IMG/VR virus record: IMGVR_UViG_3300027730_000121
Location: 1-26,578 of that record
Length of the DNA: 26,578 bases
Source of the DNA: a virus
Direction: 5' to 3' (one strand)
Shown here: piece by piece, positions 23,901-26,578 of the stretch
How the letters are laid out: each line of letters opens with the position of its first letter
Numbering within the stretch: the first letter of the stretch is position 1
Program-made: the position numbers and the translations under genes
Notes under the pieces: generated by a model
Told to the model about the DNA's origin: nothing
Databases searched by the model: none
The model's input: only the letters and a program-made list of their open reading frames with translations

Positions 23901-26578
23901 ACCATTTCCAGGAGTAAATAATTGATTTAAGTTCTGAGACAATTGAGAAAAATTAAATAATTTGTCTCTTATATTTTGTAACGTTTGAGCGACTAGCTCT
24001 CCTTGTGATCCAAGGTTTTTGAATTCTTCTATAATTTTTTGTATTTTAGTTTTTGGATCTCCGTCTCCATCTAAAATCATTTTAAATGTATCTTTAATAT
24101 CTGCCCCATTTTTCTTGGTAACATCTTTAGACTCTACTAACCCATCAACAAAAACATTTAATTCTTCATTAAAATTTTGTAAATTTTTAGCTGCAAGTTC
24201 TGAAGCTAATACTTGAGAAGCAATTTGTTTTTTTGTTTCTTCAGATTTTGTGGCAAAATCTCTTCCTACCCCTTTAGGTAAAGCTTTAACTGGATCAAGA
24301 AGGCTATTAAGTTCATCGCCTAAAGAAGGTTCAGTGCTAACATATTTTGCTGATCTTTCTAGCTCTTTAACTCTTTTACTTATATCTTCTTGACTAAAAG
24401 GAAGAGCTCCAGTTGACATAACACTTTTAGGTCCATTTTCAATTTTTGAAACATTAAATCCAAAATTATCTTGAAAGCCTTTGGAAGAGTCCTCTAAATC
24501 TTTTAATCCTTTTGATGTCGTAAATGAAACTAATTCAACGGCATTAGCATATCCAGTTAAAGATTGCATTAATTTTTCATTATTAATTACTAATTCAGCA
24601 AATGTGTCACCAGATCTAGTACGAAGTCTAGAAAATGCAGATATATTTTCATCAAATGTATCTTTTAATTTTCCTTCTCCTTTAAGCCTAACCACAGAGC
24701 TTGTAAAATCATCTATACTTTTTGCTGATTCTTTTGCTACGGTTGCTCTTCCCAGAGCTTCTCTTAATGTTTCTTCATTTCCACTCTCTAATGCATCTTT
24801 AATTTGATTTGTTATTTCTGGTCCAGCGCTATTAAATATTTTTGCCAAAGATTTTGCTTGATTTTTTTCAACTCTTTGCAGTTCGGCGCCTGTTCCTTTT
24901 ATTTCTCCGCTTCTTAATCCTTGTGCTTGACCTTTAGAAATCAAAAATGCTTGTACATCTTCACTAAATCTAGCTAAATCATTTCCTGATTTTTGCGCTT
25001 GTCTTGAAAATTCATCAGCTCTACTATTTATAATATCAAAAGCCTTTTTAAGACCTATGGCGCTTCCAACCAAAGCTCCAATTGCAATTCCAGGAGCACC
25101 AAATAAAGCACCTAAACCAGCAAAACTTGCAGCCGTACCAATTCCTTCTGCTGCGCCAGCCGCGACCTTACTCTGAGGATTAAATTGAGCAATTGTTTGA
25201 GCAGCGATTGGTGCACCTATACTCAATCCAATTCCAACATTTTGGAGCCTACTTAAAGCTTGAGCTCTGGCATTCTGAGCTCTTTCAAGACCAGTTCTCG
25301 CTATTTCTCCTCTGGTTCCTCCAACCGCGGCTCTTCCTTCTAACTCTGTAAGAGCTTTTCTTCCTCTTAATAAACTTGATGATTGAACTACCAATGCTTC
25401 GGTTTCAATATTTAATTTTTGATTTAATTGAGAAGCTTTGATTAATTGACTCTCTACTTTTCCTCCTGCAGCATCAATTAAACGATATTGATTTGTTAAT
25501 TTAGTTAATTCTTTATTTGCATCATCTAAAGTTATTTTACCAGCAAAAACACTTCGTATTAATTGTTGAATTGCCACAACTGCTTCTTTTTGGGCTGGTT
25601 CAATTATATTAATCGGAGAGCCTCCAACTCCAGAACCAACTGTAGTAAACTTTTGTAAAGCAAAGTTAGGTATAAATCCAGAACTAAAAGCGCCAGATGT
25701 TTTTGCTTGCTGTATGCTTTTTTTACTTGAAATTCCCTGCTGTAATCCAAATGGTTCGTCTTGGGTATTATAAACTCCTAATCCAAGTGGATTAGCAGAG
25801 GCTATCAATTTATTACTTTGGTCAACTCTTATTTTAGACTTTGGTACTCCAGCGGACACTTCCCTAGAGACTGCTTCTTGTAGTGCTGAAAAATTAGGTA
25901 CAAATCCTAAAGCTTTTGATTTTTTTGAGGGATTTTCGTACTTATCAATTTTTGCTGCCATACTATTTAAATTGCCAGCAGATAAAGAGTTTTTTAAATC
26001 TGCAAATGATGTTCCTGAAAATTCATAAGGTAATTTAAATCTTGATCTAATTTTACCTAATTCACCAGCGTCTAAATCAAAATTTGCTATCTCACTTAGA
26101 GATAAACTACTAATAGAAGATTTTATTCCTGCTTCAAATATTTGTCCCACAGAAGCTTCTACTGCGCTACGACTTAAATTAGATTCAATATTAGTTTTAA
26201 ATCTATTGGTATCAACAATTTGAGGCTTAGTTAATCCTCCTCTGAAATAATTTGCAGATATGTCAATCAAATTTTTTCTAACGTCATCGTATAATTTTTC
26301 ATTAATATCAAAATTATTTGAAGGAAAAGGAAACGTTTTAAATCTGTAAGCTTTTCTATTTTTACCTTCACCTGCATATCCCGCTGATTCGCCTACTGCA
26401 TTTTGACCAAAAGATGGAAAAACAACTCCATACTTTGCGGCTCCTGACCTGTTAGCAAAACCAGCAACACCTTTTTCTTGTTTTATAGCGGCAGCCCTAT
26501 CTGCAGCACTACCTTCTTCGAATTTTTTAAACGCAAGAGTTAGTTTATTTCTGTCTACTTTATTTATGAAAGGAATAC
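20910..26578 (-). CDS. Tail tape measure protein, N-terminus outside window
   Basis: An exceptionally long protein, at least about 1,888 residues, that sets tail length. The frame is open to the right edge, so the true start lies outside. The first in-window start codon (TTG at 26270) is internal, because about 100 upstream codons read as ordinary protein. Two GFxPNF motifs (25887-25907 and 25659-25679) flank a segment with NPLGLGVYNTQDEPFGLQQGI. A hydrophobic Gly/Ala region (IGLSIGAPIAAQ to GAPGIAIGALVGSAIG) could cross the membrane. Long helical coiled-coil stretches follow, then a second hydrophobic part (LMSAGMAIGGGLLG). Near the C-terminus the motif DDVPAML..GEYV(V/I)KK..VSRYG occurs twice, as in other tape measures. 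At roughly 0.15 nm per residue this implies a tail near 280 nm or longer. Confidence 0.9.
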   Translation of the reverse strand, partial: IPFINKVDRNKLTLAFKKFEEGSAADRAAAIKQEKGVAGFANRSGAAKYGVVFPSFGQNAVGESAGYAGEGKNRKAYRFKTFPFPSNNFDINEKLYDDVRKNLIDISANYFRGGLTKPQIVDTNRFKTNIESNLSRSAVEASVGQIFEAGIKSSISSLSLSEIANFDLDAGELGKIRSRFKLPYEFSGTSFADLKNSLSAGNLNSMAAKIDKYENPSKKSKALGFVPNFSALQEAVSREVSAGVPKSKIRVDQSNKLIASANPLGLGVYNTQDEPFGLQQGISSKKSIQQAKTSGAFSSGFIPNFALQKFTTVGSGVGGSPINIIEPAQKEAVVAIQQLIRSVFAGKITLDDANKELTKLTNQYRLIDAAGGKVESQLIKASQLNQKLNIETEALVVQSSSLLRGRKALTELEGRAAVGGTRGEIARTGLERAQNARAQALSRLQNVGIGLSIGAPIAAQTIAQFNPQSKVAAGAAEGIGTAASFAGLGALFGAPGIAIGALVGSAIGLKKAFDIINSRADEFSRQAQKSGNDLARFSEDVQAFLISKGQAQGLRSGEIKGTGAELQRVEKNQAKSLAKIFNSAGPEITNQIKDALESGNEETLREALGRATVAKESAKSIDDFTSSVVRLKGEGKLKDTFDENISAFSRLRTRSGDTFAELVINNEKLMQSLTGYANAVELVSFTTSKGLKDLEDSSKGFQDNFGFNVSKIENGPKSVMSTGALPFSQEDISKRVKELERSAKYVSTEPSLGDELNSLLDPVKALPKGVGRDFATKSEETKKQIASQVLASELAAKNLQNFNEELNVFVDGLVESKDVTKKNGADIKDTFKMILDGDGDPKTKIQKIIEEFKNLGSQGELVAQTLQNIRDKLFNFSQLSQNLNQLFTPGNGTESGDLVASEKRQAALNNLKSGNFQDLFRDNSFKDTQINSILGKTVQETLGKIAAGTVDEEKRKEEAVKFQQEFVKQLDAMTNAGVPYEIALAKISAAAERTAISSSISSTNLGDLAKNISSASLREDTLNRYREIEIGLRKQYGDDTAGLAKAAEAAKLGLLGVAQAAEGRTSRKDLNSIALSKAQADMGAGAFQGLDLRQMGKTNKIDLQEIVKNTGAQTINAINEGIFDPETKKKLIDQAIIQQEKMISKINEGSVTTRDISDYKNKNQTIQNSSALLQNGFDRLNQSVYTASAREDAKSALAEQLRKLEDEYKGNLEALNRVAPLLANKLAAIAGAKEGSVFADELRSAGEAERTARIREKKFKGSDPFAAFSEEMTYGTQDMARDVNSTFVDTARTMKSEFNNAFQSVIDGTKSVDDAFRTMALNIANKIQQLALEMATNSIFNSLFSSIGGVPALFKSPLGAATGGMIVGNTVQRFSSGGRVLGGSGIKDDVPAMLSKGEYVVKKSAVSRYGEPFLRKLNEGGLIGMASGGFASYNPSEQQIDSMTASSNIEPLIVNGKEVQGRVVKKEMIKEFQSTIKNLISGKDLSFSDQNSTLESFSDVFGGGLAAELGNVYTYNDDLFPTGGSNILNPMLSDLARTDPNNPQTKIIEDKRNRLIDYLSEAIGIYYNNRDSAVETIRNNLENRSRIDEINKQNKDNYNKQMKNTFFGGLMSAGMAIGGGLLGQFIQGNGLFGPNSPRDAGTSGLNLGNSGRLSTSAAKGASSAYGSNLQSPSARLNTPSTSQVSNLNPYVGTTARLNYTPPTMSQYNNAKVYGAGLGQIGGGGNPYSVYNRANGGIIGFAKGGSTGKDDVPAMLMGGEYVIKKDSVSRYGKKFFDNVNSGKVRKFAEGGMVDDGNASQGFSSQSETTKNGDTSNNINISINIDQNGNSTEEKNNNTSGSQNSGFDRMKNEKDAKALSEKIKTEVVKIITEQQRPGGMLSSSVYKKVK
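21264..21332 (-). repeat. Tape measure DDVPAML repeat, downstream copy
   Basis: Encodes a 23-residue unit beginning DDVPAMLMGGEYVIKK and ending SVSRYG. It matches the copy at 22347-22415 at most positions. Each copy sits beside a Gly-rich stretch (AKGGSTGK before it here). The unit is common near the C-terminus of tape measure proteins. Confidence 0.7.
22347..22415 (-). repeat. Tape measure DDVPAML repeat, upstream copy
   Basis: Encodes a 23-residue unit beginning DDVPAMLSKGEYVVKK and ending AVSRYG, preceded by Gly/Ser-rich SSGGRVLGGSGIK. It pairs with the copy at 21264-21332, about 1 kb downstream in the same gene, and points to an internal duplication. Confidence 0.7.
25659..25679 (-). repeat. 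GFxPNF motif, second copy (GFIPNFA)
   Basis: Seven residues GFIPNFA in the tape measure protein, about 70 residues after the first copy GFVPNFS at 25887-25907. Short exact-spaced Pro-Asn-Phe motifs like these could be processing sites or repeat boundaries; I recall similar motifs in other phage structural proteins but cannot verify this here. Confidence 0.45.

Noticed and set aside
22390-24807. Several plus-strand open frames opposite the tape measure gene
   Set aside because: They have low-complexity composition mirroring the minus-strand gene, no ribosome sites and no recognisable domains.
26268-26270. TTG as the start of the tape measure gene
   Set aside because: The frame stays open to the window edge with ordinary protein-like codons upstream, so the real start lies outside.
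1-26578. tRNA genes, CRISPR arrays and insertion sequences
   Set aside because: No cloverleaf-sized gap, direct-repeat array or transposase-like frame is visible; nearly every base is in a protein gene.

Overview
The window is a compact, strongly AT-rich piece of a bacteriophage genome, most likely a tailed phage with a lambda-like long flexible tail (siphovirus morphology). Genes abut or overlap, the longest space without a gene is about 50 bases, and a replication region is followed by a tail-tip set in the order gpM, gpL, gpK, gpI, gpJ. No integrase, tRNA, CRISPR array or insertion sequence is visible. The host cannot be fixed from sequence. Some genes have clear Shine-Dalgarno sites, and low GC plus the domain types would fit an aquatic AT-rich bacterium, but that is a guess.

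Left part (1-6310, all +): an unrecognised gene cut by the left edge, a Cas4/RecB-type PD-(D/E)XK nuclease, and a bacterial-type DNA polymerase III alpha split over two genes. Its PHP-domain part (1669-2418) is separated from the palm/fingers/OB part (3716-6310) by a small possibly nuclease-like gene, a DEDDh (DnaQ-like) 3'-5' exonuclease and a 75-residue protein. Together the two parts are about the size of a complete DnaE. The exonuclease presumably proofreads in trans.

Middle (6311-10785, +): a candidate ssDNA-binding protein with an acidic, aromatic-ended tail; a glycosyltransferase pair (GT4 with an internal zinc ribbon, a DUF4214-like segment and half of a GT9 enzyme, with the other GT9 half in the next gene); and a candidate single-strand annealing/recombination protein. 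The two DNA-binding candidates share a near-identical promoter (TTGACT, 17 bases, TATCATTAT) placed so close to the ATG that the mRNAs should be leaderless or nearly so.

Right part (10777-26578): a minus-strand beta-rich protein, possibly tail-tube-like, is divergent from the plus-strand tail-tip operon M-L-K-I-J plus one unrecognised gene. That operon runs head-on into a very long minus-strand tape measure gene with no gap, and the tape measure runs off the right edge. Compared with lambda, the tip operon is inverted relative to the tape measure. Tail-tip proteins carry added sugar-binding-like or adhesion-like modules: CBM5/12-like in gpM and gpL, discoidin-like in gpL, lectin-like and FN3-like in gpJ.

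The most unusual points are the split polymerase with an exonuclease inside the split, the shared near-leaderless promoter, the GT4/DUF4214/half-GT9 fusion with the other half next door, and the gpL homologue whose cysteine pairs are pushed apart by inserted modules.
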